Assembly: GCA_030015575.1 (NCBI GenBank)
Contig: JASDDO010000016.1
Span: forward strand, 69,189,396-69,253,395
DNA length: 64,000 bases
Direction: 5' to 3'
Source: Agapanthus africanus
Taxonomy: Eukaryota > Streptophyta > Magnoliopsida > Asparagales > Amaryllidaceae
Shown: piece after piece, positions 36,044 to 48,700 of the stretch
How the letters are laid out: each line of letters starts with the position of its first letter
How positions within the stretch are numbered: the stretch's first letter is position 1
The notes under the pieces: generated by a model
What the model saw: the letters and a program-made list of their open reading frames with translations, nothing else
The model's database searches: none
Told to the model about the DNA's origin: nothing
Translations under genes and position numbers: made by a program

Positions 36044-37823
36044 TGATCAGTCGAAAATACTGCATTTTTAACACGTCAATTTCCCTATCATTTGCACTCA
36101 TCTAGAAGTGTTCGGTATTCATATTGCACATATTAGCAAAACACCTGTAAAATACCAGATTACCTGTGTTGTATACTAAAACCGGCATTTTTAGGGAAAT
36201 TGACTGTTTATCATGGCATCACATCATTCTTGTGTAGCGCAACACTTGTTTCGGAGTCTGTGTAGGATATTACAGGAGAATAGCCAAATTTGTGAAAACA
36301 GTGCTGATAAAAATACGCCAACTCAAGGACTTGAGATCTGGCATTGATACAGAAGAAATTGTAAGAATCAACATTTCAGAAAAATACCATGAAGTTATCA
36401 GAAAGGAGCACTGGAAAGATGAAGCTCTAAGGCTCCTATTGGGCCGTGGATCCGCGGCCTAAGCAGGCACATGCCGTGGATCCGCGGCGGCCTTGCCACG
36501 TCAGCTCCCCTGTTTTGCTTCAGAATCTCTCTCAGTGTGTACACCTCATCAAGATATGTCAAATTCCAGATGACTCTCGAAGCTTCTGCCATATCAGTAA
36601 GGATCATTAAATCAAGCTAATCTTAATTAAGCTAATCAATCTCCTAATAAACTAGTTCTAGAAGCTCCCTCCAACTAACTACTTCTAGAAGCCTCTCCCT
36701 ATAACAAACTTTTGGAGGGAAATTCAAATTTGAAATCCTAGATCTAGGGTTTTGAGGTCTATAAACAGGAGCCTGGATCTAAGGGTTGAGGTTGTTCATT
36801 AGTTCATCATTCTCTCCTCTTCCACCCACAAGTTGAGTGACACAACTTGTGCCTCAAAAATCCAAAATCCAAAGCCAAATTGAAGATCCCGGGTACCATT
36901 CAAGCGAGAAGCCTTCAACCTTTTAAGAGCGGAGCCGATCTTCAATCGAGAAAGTGATCCAAGCTGATCCGCGACTCACAGAGACGACCAAAGCCAAATC
37001 GACGATCGAGTTCTTCCTCTTGTAGTTCTTGAGCGATTTGTAATGGAATTGTTGATAAATAAAAGGTGAAATTCTTTAAATTCTTGCATCATGATTCGAT
37101 CTCAATTTGTGATTGTGGTTCTTGTTGTGATGTTTGAGTAAAACTCCGCTCGTAAAGGAGTCGAGACGATCGATAGAATGATGATGTAACAAGTTTTAAA
37201 ACGATTCTTAAGTCCTACGAGTTTTGTAAACTCTTGTAAATTGAAGAATCGACGACCTAGTTTCGGTGCGATGCTTTCTTGATTGTGATCGCTCGAAATT
37301 AGGGATCCACGATCGATTCTTGAATTTACTAGAGGCTAGAATGTGAATGAAATCGACGAAGGAATAAGGGATAAATGATGAAACCCTAGTTTCATAAGAA
37401 ATCCCTAATTCTCGTTGATCATCATCGATCTAGTATCAATTCATCGATGGATAAGAATACGTAATCGCTATATTTCATCACACCTATAGATCCGATCAAT
37501 TCCTACGAGCCTCACTTAGATTCTTGATATTTGGTTTGGAAATCATCACATCTCAATTCTTGATTTTAATGTTTTCTTGTTATTAGATCTAGATTTTTCT
37601 AATTCTTGAACTTCAATTTACAAATCATGAATTGTTCTTTTTCTTTTCCTTAAAGTTTCAACTCATCTAAATCGAAACACGAACGATTACACTTTCCTTG
37701 TGGACGATCCGCACTTACTAACGCGCTACATTCGACACCGTTATTAATTGCGGTCAAAATATTTTTGGCTGTGATTTTTATACAATTTTCTAAATACCGA
37801 CACAACGGAAAATCGATCAATCA
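36044..37823 (+). repeat. Athila-like 5' LTR
   Basis: Begins TGATCAGTCGAAAATACTGC, repeated at 63942-64000, and ends near CGATCAATCA just before the primer site. It contains two copies of GCCGTGGATCCGCGG (36443 and 36473). The 3' boundary is inferred from the primer site because the second LTR is truncated. Confidence 0.85.
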
Positions 37824-37825
37824 AA

Positions 37826-37843
37826 TGGCGCCGTTGCCGGGGA
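37826..37843 (+). other. Primer-binding site, Asp-tRNA (Athila-like)
   Basis: TGGCGCCGTTGCCGGGGA is complementary to the 3' end of plant tRNA-Asp, the primer typical of Athila/Tat elements. Confidence 0.93.
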
Positions 37844-38934
37844 TAGTGCGCTAATTGTTCGTATTTTGAAATTTGAGTTGAAAGATTTATTCCATTATAA
37901 TTTTTAGATCAAAATTCGCGCAAAGACTAATACGAGTTGTTGTGATTTGTTTCGAGGAAATCTTGAATCATTGGAGCTGTGGAAAAAAATTTCTGAAAAA
38001 TCCAGAGAGCTGGGGAAGTGAACAGAAGCCTTCTGTTAAAATTTTGTGCAGTGATCCCCTAACTACACCGTGTTTCCGCGGCAATATCGAGCTCCCGCGG
38101 CGGATCCACGGCGAGTTAGATTCCTCTCTGTTCCAAAATTCTCAGGTGACTCCTTTGCTTTCTTATCTTCTCCCTCATCTGCTCTAATTAACAATTTGCT
38201 GCAGGTTTCTTTGCAAAAAAATTCGCAGCGCCGCAAAAATATAAAAATTGTGCGTGTTTAATCTTGGTTGTTTGCATACTAATACGGAATTTAAGGGGCA
38301 CGGCCAAATCCAGATTTGGTGGGGAGTTCATTACCCTTCCTAAGCCCTAAAAATCACAAACTTGCATCCGCATTTACCCTCATTAACTAAAAAATATCTA
38401 GAGATGACTCTAAGGACCGTCGCGCTCACTTAGGACAGAAGAAGGCCGTGGGTAATTCATTGCTTATCCGCGTTTCTTTTGTGGTGTCTAAGGAAAGTGT
38501 GTCGAAGGCTAGTGGTTACTTAATTAGGCCCACTACTTACGTAGTGGAGAACCTCCCACTTACCTGGCACTTACCTGGCCACAGGAGAGACAAAGAGGCA
38601 GTGGAGGATTGATCCTGCGACTTGTCTTTTGGCAGTTTGGAGGGGTCTAGAGCTTTGACCTAGGTGACCACTAGAATTAGGGTTTTTGCTTGTTGCATTT
38701 GTTTTGATCGCATCATTTTTTCAAAAAAATCCGTATATTTTTCAAAACAAACACCAAAACAGTTCACTCATTTCCCCTAATTATATCTACGCTGCCACTT
38801 GTACTAAACCATTTTAGTGCAAGATAGGCTGGACACGGGATTCTAGTGCCCGACTTGTCCGCGTTTCACCGATCGACCCAAATGTCGGTATTTCTACATT
38901 TACTTCTTCTTTACCCACCACCACACCCACATCA
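37844..38934 (+). other. Athila-like leader
   Basis: No coding frame of note. A GC-rich patch at 38074-38112 includes GGATCCACGGC (38102-38112), complementary to the GCCGTGGATCC copies in the LTR. The rest shows nothing recognisable. Confidence 0.7.
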
Positions 38935-41326
38935 ATGGACCCTTCTCCATCAAACTTCTTTACCACTACTCTGCCGCCGTCCGGTGGTGCGCAGAATCCA
39001 CCCCGCATCTCTCTCCAAGAGAGGTGCTATCCTACACGAGGTCCTCTTTCGACCTGTCTCTCCATTCCACCAGCCAACGGGGACAATTTTCAAATTAAAC
39101 CCCAATACATCAACCTTCTACCCAAATATCACGGTCTCAAGCCTGAAGATGCATATGTCTTTATCACCAAATTTGAAAACGTATGCGCAATGATGGGTAC
39201 TTCACAGCTTTCTATGGATGCTATGCGTCTTCGTCTTCTCCCATTTACCTTGTGCGATATAGCCGAGAAGTAGCTGTATAACACTACCACACATTCCATT
39301 TCAAATTGGGAAGAATTCGTCAAAGCATTCCTTAAGAAATTCTACCCGAATCATAAAATAGCTCGAGTCCGTAGAGAAATCAGTCAATTCACCCAGCTTC
39401 CAAATGAAACATTTTCACAATGTCTTGAACGCTTTAAGGATCTGTTAGTTCAATGTCCACATCACGGAATCCCCAGATGGGATCTGTGGCGAATCATTTA
39501 TGAGGGCATTAATCCTAACACAAAACAGACCCTTGAATTAATGTGTCAAGGCAATTTCATGACCAAAGATGATGGGGAAGCCTGGAAATTTTTCGAAGAT
39601 TTCGCTGAAAAATCGTTACAGTGGGAGGGTGTGAGTCAATCTTCTAGCGGGGCAATAACCAATCGGATGTTTCCATAGGAGTTAGAGCTGACATTTCAGC
39701 CCTACATAAGAAACTCGAGACTATGGAAAACAAATTTTTAGCCGCCGCCCTAAATCAAATGTCACTCTCCAAAACTGTATGTGGATGCTCTTCTGATCCT
39801 TCTCATTTGACGGAAGAATGTCCACTAAATTCTCCGTTTCAAGGTCACGAGCATGCCAATGCTGCATTTCAAAGACCTAGAAACGATCCATATTCTTCCA
39901 CATATAATCAGGGTTGGAGGAATCACCCTAATTTTGCTTGGAGCCAATCATAATCTCAAAACACGGTTCTAACCCAAAACAATTTCCAAAGGGTCCCTCC
40001 ACCACAACAGCAACCACCACAATTGAGTCAGCACCCCTTCCAAGCACAAAACTTCCAAAATCCGGTCAACACACCTACACCGTCTAATCCTTTGCAGTTA
40101 ACCGGAACTGATGTATCCTCTTCATTTGCACAGTATATGAATTTGGTCCTAACAAATATCATGCAAGTTTCGGCTGAGATGAAGTCTTCCGTCGATAAAA
40201 TTGAGAAAAACTCTGCGTCCCAAAACGAGACTATTAAATCGATGGAAGCAGAAATTGCAAGACTAAAAGCCGAAATGAGTGCAAGAGAGAAAGGGAAACT
40301 TCCAGCTCAACCTTTACCCAATCCTGGCTATTCACATCATGTGAATGCAATCACGTTGAGATCTGGAAGAGTGCTTGACAATCACGTTGGGGAAGAGATT
40401 GATGACACTGAAAAATCTATCGATGATACCCCGGCTGAGACCTTTCCTTCCACTTCCACTCCTAATTCTAACCCCAGTTCTTCTACCCCACCACCTTCTT
40501 CCGAGCTTATTCTCCGTTTTCCCCACGGCTTGACACCTCAGCCCATCTCTTCTAGTCCACCAAAAACGATCCCCACTCCTATTCATAGATCGTTCCCACA
40601 CACACGATCTTCTCCAATGTTGGACCCCGACCTTATTGCCCAAGCTCCTTATCCTAATCGGTTAAGAGGAAACACACCGAGTCCACAAATGGAGAAGATC
40701 ACTGAAATGTTTAAACAGGTTAACATCAACATCCCTCTTTTAGATGCAATACAACAAGTCCCCGCTTATGCGAAAGTTCTTAAAGACTTGTGCACTAGAA
40801 AGAGGAAGACTCAAGTGCCCAAGAAGATATTCATGGCAAAGACTCTAGACACGGCCTTCCCCCAACAATTACCGAGGAAACGTATGGACCTTGGCTGTCC
40901 TACTATTTCTATTTCTATTGGGGGAAAACACATCAACCGTGCTCTACTAGACCTTGGCGCTAGTGTTAACTTGCTTCCATATTCAGCTTACGAGCAACTA
41001 GGTATCGGAGTGTTAAAGCCCACAAGCATAACTCTCCAGATGGGTGACCGATCAATCACCAAACCTAGGGGTGAACTGGAGGATGTGTTAATAAAAATCG
41101 GGGAATTTTTATTCCATGTGGACTTTATTGTAATTGATACACAGCCTGTAGCGAACCCACGAAATCAAATTCCGATGATTTTAGGTCTTCCCTTTTTGGC
41201 CACTTCCAACACTATCATCAACTGTCGTAATGGCTCTATGACCCTATCCTTCGGGAATAGGTCAATTGAGCTGAACATTTACAAGTTGGGAAGTGTACCC
41301 TCCGAACCTACTGCTCAAGCATATTC
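38935..41326 (+). pseudogene. gag-pro: Athila-like gag-protease, first part (split by Copia-B)
   Basis: Starts MDPSPSNFF at 38935. The Gag core reads through ISNWEEFVKAFLKKFYP and FKDLLVQCPHHGIPRW, the Athila retrotransposon-Gag signature. A Cys/His cluster (CGCSSDPSHLTEEC) follows at about 39780, then a coiled, charged segment (40150-40300) and a proline/serine-rich linker. The aspartic protease has LLDLGASVNLLPYS at about 40945 and MILGLPFL at about 41178; the DLGAS form is normal for Athila. Defects are TAG at 39271 (in place of Trp), a frameshift near 39650 and TAA at 39951. From 40023 the frame is open to the Copia-B insertion. Confidence 0.88.
41322..41326. repeat. TSD of Copia-B (TATTC), left copy
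   Basis: TATTC precedes TGTAGGG and recurs at 61969-61973. Joining 41326 to 61974 restores an uninterrupted frame. Confidence 0.95.
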
Positions 41327-41599
41327 TGTAGGGTTCCTAGGCACGATAATGAGGTCTCACAAGGCATCAACCATGCCAATTTCAAATTTTACGGTGCCGA
41401 GAAACCCTAGACTAGATCGTTAACTAGAAGTTTAGGCGAAAAGTGAAAATAGTTAACAACATAACTAAAAGAAAGAGGCTACAACCTTTGTAGATCGGGT
41501 TCTCCACTTCCTTAGCTCCACGTAGACATCCCTCCGCTGTATAAATCGGATCTTGGACTCTAGTGTCGGCTTCATCGGAGAAATGGACGGGCTAGGTCA
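41327..41599 (-). repeat. Copia-B 3' LTR, terminal part
   Basis: Matches 59748-60020 with nine substitutions by eye and ends at the GGTCA site used by Copia-C. Confidence 0.93.
41595..41599. repeat. TSD of Copia-C (GGTCA), left copy
   Basis: GGTCA precedes TGTTAGTG and recurs at 51852-51856. The intact Copia-B LTR has one copy near 60016-60020. Confidence 0.95.
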
Positions 41600-43695
41600 T
41601 GTTAGTGTATATGCCCTAGAGGCCATTACTGTATCATACTAGTTTGTATATTACTTAATGGATGCTTGGGATATTCACCTTGTATATACAATCTTGCTCA
41701 AAATAGTAGTATGCTACTTGGTTTGTCTCTACTTCAATGTGTGTACTTGTGTTTATTTTACTATATCACTTATACGCATTAGTGGAGCCCTTAGGATCTT
41801 TGCTTGATTACCAGCGTTGTGATGGCAGTCACACTAGTGGGGGCTGGGTAATCTATAAGCACATCCTTATATAGGTCCCTAGTCGCAGGACTATCGAGAC
41901 AGGGCATCGATACTCCGGAGTAGACTAGCGTATGCGCTTCTCATCCCAGTGTGGGAGATGGTCTGTCCCACAGCCATCAGTACGTCGTACTGGAGATAGT
42001 ATACGGGTGCTCGTTGGGTTACGAGTACACTGGACAGGACTCGTCGGGAACTGACAGGTTGGTATTATACCTATCATCAGTCATCAGTTCCCAGGTGACA
42101 TGAGTACAGCTTAGTCCGCTGACTTGACACTGGCACTTCGCCTCGAGTGTGTTCCCACTGCACTTTGATCACTACCCTACCACGGCTCAAAGGAGTCGTG
42201 CAAACAGGTGGTGGTTGGGTGCGGTCCCGAAGCACTTGGAGGCAGTGACGGTTAGACAGGATTCGTCTCTCCCGGTATTGGGGGTTGACATCGCGCTGTG
42301 TCTAGGAGAGCCATTACACGAGTAGTCCCTGGCCAGGGCAAACGAGATATACTGGTAGGTTTCCAGTGTTATCTCAGGGTGTTTTGGGCTTCGCTCCGGC
42401 ACGACTTGTACCGCTATTGGGGGACTGACGTTTACCGCCCCCTAGGCCCGCCATGCGATGTATCAGACGAACAGACCGGACTGTACGGAGACTGTCACAT
42501 TCAGACTCAGTAGGAGTACCGATGGGGTTTCACCTCGTCAGCCTTCTTGTCGACATCTACCTGGGGACCGTTACGCACAGCTAGTGCCACTTGCGGTCTG
42601 TGGTTAAACCCACTGCCAGCGTAGTGTCGAGTCTTTAGAGTCCCACACAGAGGGTATTCGCCTATAGGCAAAACAGAGTAGAGGTCGCATGGTTTTGCGA
42701 CAGGGTTCGTTCTCATCCGCGCACTTGTGCACGTTTGGAGTCCGGACAGATATTACCAGCGGGCTCTGGTTTGAGCCGGATACTGGTATAGTATTTGGGG
42801 TTGCTTTTATCTCTCAGTATTCATGTTCCTCGGAACAAGAATGCAGGTGTGTATGCACAGTTATTTGAGGAGGAGGAAGATGATTTTCATTAGGGTTTCG
42901 GAACGGGTGCGTATGCACAGTTGACAGTCGTCTTTTTCCAAACCCTAATGGATTTGTATTATATCATTTAATAATATATAATAAAATGAAATTGTGTCAT
43001 GGTTAGTTTTTGTTGACTTGTTGACCATGGTTGACTTGTTGACCATGGTTGAACATTTGACTACCATCATTACAAATGCAAGATGCCTTTTCATTCTTGC
43101 TTTTTCATTTAATGTTTGTAATGATATTAGTCATTCCTAAACTTTCCATCAAACCTTTTTCATTTTGATTATTATTATTATTTGATTATTCCTTTTTCTT
43201 TTGATATGGTTGCAAAAGGAAAAAGGGAGGTTGATTCTATCATATTCACTCTCTCTCTTCACTTCATCTTCTTCTTCCTCTAGCCAAGAGAAACCTTCTC
43301 ATGAGTTGAGAATCCTTCTCTTGAAAAACAAAAGCAACCCTTAGACACTCTCTACTCACTCTAGGATCAAGGGTCTAGCAAGCCGGCGATTCTAGTTCAC
43401 TCCAAGTACGAGAAAGAGCCCAAAGGTCGAGCCTTCGAGGTGGATCCATCTTCGACGGGAGAAGGCGACAAAGGAGAACCATCAACCTCTACAACAAAGT
43501 TTGAAGAAGAAGGAGTTCAAGTTTAGGTATAATCATCCTTATCCGAGTAGCTAAATATCTATAGGTAGTTTGCTAGTTTTAGTTTAGACAACGATCCCGA
43601 CCTCGTTTAGTCCACGTTGCCTCTTGCACTAAAAATTTGATTTTATACCGTTTCCGCCTCCCCGTAAGAACCGAGGGTCGCAACGTGGACTTACA
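41600..43695 (+). repeat. Copia-C 5' LTR
   Basis: Begins TGTTAGTGTATATGCCC and ends GTGGACTTACA. It contains the block shared with Copia-A (42461-42488), an AT-rich TATA-like stretch (about 42970-42985) and a TTGAC cluster (43013-43061). Frames at 42187-42716 are on both strands and in both LTRs and are not genes. Confidence 0.96.
43013..43061 (+). promoter_or_regulatory. Cluster of five W-box cores (TTGAC) in Copia-C LTR
   Basis: TTGAC starts at 43013, 43021, 43031, 43039 and 43057, in an 18-bp duplicated unit containing GACCATGG. It is repeated in the 3' LTR at 51169-51217. TTGAC(C/T) is the core bound by WRKY factors. A TATA-like AT stretch lies about 30-40 bp upstream, so the cluster may lie in U3 or early R. 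Confidence 0.5.
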
Positions 43696-43696
43696 G

Positions 43697-43709
43697 TGGT
43701 ATCAGAGCC
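43697..43709 (+). other. Primer-binding site, initiator Met-tRNA (Copia-C)
   Basis: TGGTATCAGAGCC, one base after the LTR end, is identical to the Copia-A site. Confidence 0.95.
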
Positions 43710-45790
43710 TAACTAAACTTAAACTAGCTTGGTAGTGAAGTGTAACGAAGTTCGGAACCGTAAAAAACCCAAAAACCATACCTTTTCAAAACCTGAGTTT
43801 CTGTTGAATTTTTTTTTGGCTCAAAATGAAAAACTTTATACTTGTAAAATCGTCTCAGGGTTTTCTAAGAACACCCATGAAAAACGATCCACTGTTGAGC
43901 TCAAAGCGCCGCCCTTCCGCCGCGCGAGGTGGGCTCGTGCCGCGCAACCGCCGCGTTTTGTCTTCTTCTCTGCATCGTTTTTCGTGCAGTGTGTGTAGGT
44001 GTTGGTTTTGGGATTTTTAAAATATATTATATGTGCCCAAATTTTCCAGAAAAGAAATTTCCTTTTGGGGTCCTATAATTCCGTATTTTTCCGAACTTCA
44101 CTGCACTTTGACTATGATGGTTATATCTGTGATGTTTGCATGTATTGAACGTCGACTAATCGCTATAAGACGATTAGTCGGGGTTATACATGATCTGTAA
44201 TGTGCTGGAATGTGTATATGAATGTGTTGGACTGTCGCGGGTGAATAGCCGGGGTGGATGTGAGATGAGCTTTTGTTTTTCTTTCATTCATTGTAAATGT
44301 AAATTGATGTAATAATATTATTTGTTTGGCCGCACAACCGGGTCGGGGTTGTAGCCGTCATTGTATAATTCTTTTACTGTTTTTGCTCCTAGGATAGACC
44401 CATGGAGGGGTGCACGAACTACCGGGTATGCCGAAGTGTCGAGTGGCCTACTCATGGAGATGAGGGAGGTTGCTACGCTTCGGGTACTTGGCGGGTAGTT
44501 TGCCGCACCCGTAGGGGTCTTGGGTGGGGTATTTGGCTATTCACCGCAACCGTGTTATCCGCTTTTCGTTTCAGGCTCGAAAGGATTGCGGATTGCTAGT
44601 ATATCCAATGCATTCATCTGTGATCTGGAATGTCTACTATTGCTATATCTATAACTATTTAGGCGTTGCTTATGTTTTACAGACGCGCTAGCCCAGCCCC
44701 CGCTCTATCGTTAGTTAAGTAACCTAACGGGTAATGACGGGGCCCAGTGGCGAATGCGAATGGCATAAGCGTACGTCATATTTTGGTTGTTTTCTGCAAT
44801 GGTAGGATTAAATGATGGGACGCATTAAAAGTACTAATGCAAGAATATCACGCATTAAAAGAACTAATGCAAGATAATAAACCAAGTTAAAGTCGTTGGA
44901 ACACTTTCGAAAAACCACTCGGTTCTTTTCAAAACTAACTTTTAAAATACGGAGCTTGAGCCACTCCATTTAAAAGCTATCTCGTTCCATCGATCAAATC
45001 AAGTTCACTGCGTTCGCGGTTTTGCCAAAACCATCCGTAGCCCTCCATCATTTCAGTTAAATATTCGGTAGTATTCAAGCTATGTATTTTGACCTCACGC
45101 CAAGGCATAGTGATTGGTAGCTGCCGGATATTTATCTGTTGCATAGATAGAATGCGTTGGTTTGAAACAGTCGTACTGCCATTTTGGCCTACGTCAAGGG
45201 TATGTACGAGTGGATTCAAATTAACCTGGATAATGATGGGACGAACTTGACATGTGACTTATGACATTTTGACCTCACGCCAAGGTCATAAGAGCATGGG
45301 GCAAAAATCCACATCGGGAGTTTCATAAGTACTGAAACTTGCTAGATTTGCATACCATTTGGAGTGTGATGATTCTGGTAGGATTCCTTCAGTTTCGTCA
45401 CGCAATGATATTTGGATCCCGATCCTACTGTGAGTATATGCTACTCCTCAGGAAATTTCTCACTTAACGATCGATGCTATAAACCTAGTAGGTGCCTAGA
45501 AAGGTGTTAGCGAGGCTACGCCCCCAGGGAAAAGAGGTTCTTTAATTAAGGAACTTCGCGAAAGCGTTGGAAAACCTCCCTCGAAGTACCGACACCGGCC
45601 TGGCTGAACGGTTAAGCAAGTATTGTACGGTGGGATTGATCCTGGCTAATTCTTCCTTTATGGTTTGAGGAGGGATTCGAGAAACAGTGGGAGCCATCCT
45701 GTTTAGACAAACTAAAAACCACTCTAAACTTGCAAGAGCATCATGCTGAGTGTTTCTTCTTCTCTCTCTTAATTGCAGCGACCAATCAAC
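43710..45790 (+). other. Copia-C leader
   Basis: Alignable in patches with the Copia-A leader: GAATAGCC/GGCTATTC (about 44241/44534), the CGTTAG hairpin (44709-44729), three GACCTCACGCCAAGG-like units (about 45090, 45180, 45270) and a pyrimidine tract ending TTGCAG (45773-45778). A GC-rich stretch at about 43900-43960 occupies the place of the Copia-A hairpin but does not fold into the same long stem by inspection. No coding frame is credible. Confidence 0.85.
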
Positions 45791-48700
45791 ATGACTGGAC
45801 TTAAGTTACTCCTAGATAAAAACAAGCTGACAGGGCCAAACTACAAAGATTGGCTCAGGAATGTCAAGATAGCAATCACTTATGACAAGCTGGGGTATCT
45901 TCTTACCACCAAAGCTCCCCCTGTCCCTGGTCCAACTTCCAGCGTCGCGGATAAGGAAATCCGCAAGACTTGGGAGATTGATAGCGCGAAGGCCAAGTGC
46001 CTCCTGCTTGCCTCGATGGACAACGAACATCAGAGGAGGCATGAGAATATGGACATGGAGTCCATATTGCTTCATACAAAAGAACTGTATGGAGAGCAAT
46101 CACGTATCGCAAGATACGAAGCGTCGAAAAAGTTGTTTTCGACAAGAATGGCCGTCGGATCATCAGTAGCCGAGCACGTGCTAAAGATGATCGGCTACAT
46201 TGAGGAGCTCGCTGACCTAGGGATCACATTGGAGAGTGAGCTATATACGGATATAGTTCTCCAGTCCCTTCCTTCCACTTACGCCCAGTTTATAATGAAC
46301 TTCAACCTACAAGAAAAGGAGGTTGAACTTTCAGAGCTCCTCAACCTGCTGAGGAGCGCAGAGGGCACCCTACAGAAAGGTAGGGAAACATCCACTTTGT
46401 TTGTAGGAGGATCATCTTCTTCTAGGTCCAAGGCGAAAGCCAAGGGAAAGAAGAAGAAAGCCCCCGCCAAACCAAGGGGCGGTGTTAGAAAAGTGGATAC
46501 GAAGGGAAAAGGTAAAGCAACAAAGATAGCGGGGAAGCTTGTGGATAAGGAAGAATGCTTCTTTTGTCATAAGAAAGGACACTGGAAGAATGATTGCAGG
46601 GCCTGGAAGACCAGAACACAGGAATTGAAGCAGGTTGCAGCTTCAGCTTCAGGTGTGTATGTTATTGAAAACTGTCTTTCAATAAACTCTACTTCCTGGG
46701 TATTGGATACCGGATCAGGATCTCATATCTGTAATTCTTTGCAGGCGTTGAGAAACCGTAGGGTTTTGAAGGCAGGTGACATGACCCTCAGAGTTGCGAA
46801 CGGAGCTAGCATGGATGCTAAAACCGTGGGGGACTATCACCTGGGAATGTCAGATGGACATGTTTTGGTTTTGCGTAATTGCTTTTTTGTACCCAACGCA
46901 ACTTGTAATATCATTTCTGTATCTTTAGTTTCTAAAGAAGGTTATGAATTTGCGTTTGTAAGTAATGTTGTAAACATTCACCTTAATCAAGTTCTGATTG
47001 GGTCAGGTACATTGAGTAATGGTATATACGTATTGAACCAACCACAGATTTTCAATGTCCAGAATACACACAAAAGAAAGTCCCCAGAAATAAACCAGAC
47101 TTTCTTATGGCATTGTAGATTGGGTCACATCAATGAGAGAAGGTTGACAAAGTTACATACAGAAGGGTATTTGAATGCGTTCGAATATCAGTCGTATGCC
47201 ACTTGTCAATCCTGTCTCAAGGGAAAGATGACAAAGACTCCGTTTACTGTACATGGAGAAAGAGCGAGCGAGCTCTTGGGACTCGTACACAGTGACGTGT
47301 GCGGTCCAATGTCTACACATGCCCGAAGCGGACATTCTTACTTCATTACTTTTACGGATGACTTCTCAAGGTACGGTTATGTCTTCTTAATGAAACATAA
47401 GTCCGAGGCCTTTGGAAAATTCCAGGAGTATAAGAATGAAGTAGAGAAACAGACCGGCAAAAGTATTAAGATTCTAAGATCGGATCGAGGTGGAGAATAC
47501 TTAAGTGCCGAGTTCCTGGACTATTTAAAAGAGAACGGAATTCTCTCTCAGCTTACTCCTCCATACACCCCGCAACATAACGGTGTATCGGAGAGACGGA
47601 ACCGCACCCTATTGGATATGGTGCGGTCCATGATGAGTAACGCTGAGTTACCGCGATCATTCTGGGGGTATGCGCTAGAATCAGCTGCATACCTTTTGAA
47701 CCGAGTTCCGACTAAGACTGTGCCTACCACCCCATATGAAATGTGGAGTGGGAAGAAACCATATCTTCAATATCTGAAGATCTGGGGATGTCCAGCTTTT
47801 GTCAAAAAGCAGCATGCGGACAAACTCGAGGCACGCTCAGTGCTGTGCAAGTTTGTGGGATACCCAAAGAACACCAGGGGGTATCTTTTCTACTACGCAG
47901 AGGAACAAAAAGTCCTTGTTTCTCGCAATGCCCACTTTCTAGAACACCAGTTCTTGGAAAAGGAAATTAGTGGGAGCGCAGTAGAACTGGAAGAAGTTCC
48001 AGAACCACAGACTGTTACTGAAAGCTTAGTGGAACCAGAGGGTTCAACAGAACAGGACATTCCTACGCCGCTCCGCAGGAGTAGTAGGCAGTCTCATCCG
48101 CCCGAGAGATACTGCGGTTTTCTCATAGACGGGAATAGAGAGGATTGCATCATAGATTATGATGAACCTACTAGCTTCCAGCAGGCCGTTCAGAGCGTTG
48201 ACTCAGTGAAATGGCTGGATGCAATGCGGACCGAAATGGAGTCCATGTACACCAACAAGGTATGGACGTTGGACATTGCTCCAGACGGGGTAAAACCCGT
48301 AGGATGCAAGTGGATCTTCAAAAGGAAGATTGGTGTAGATGGACAGGTTGAGACCTATAAAGCTAGGCTGGTAGCAAAGGGTTTCCGTCAAAGACCTGGC
48401 TTGGACTATGACGAAACCTTTTCTCCAGTAGCCATGCTGAAATCCATTCGGATCCTTCTTGCCATCGCTGCCTTCCACGATTATGAGATCTGGCAAATGG
48501 ACGTAAAGACAGATTTTCTAAATGGAAATTTAGAGGAGTGTGTCTATATGGACCAGCCAGAGGGCTTCATTCAGAGTGGGAGCAGCGGAAAGGTGTGCAA
48601 GTTGCTTAAGTCCATCTATGGACTAAAGCAGGCATCGCGGAGTTGGAACATCTGCTTTGATGAGACGGTCAAAGAATTTGGCTTTATCAAAAATCCAGAT

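Noticed and set aside
41400-41412. Telomere-like AAACCCTA motif
   Set aside because: Single occurrences within LTRs and leaders, never in tandem.
48523-48528. Inactivating change in Copia-C RT (DFLNG instead of AFLNG)
   Set aside because: The catalytic Asp is in the preceding QMDV motif and YVDD is intact, so loss of activity cannot be claimed; noted only as an oddity.
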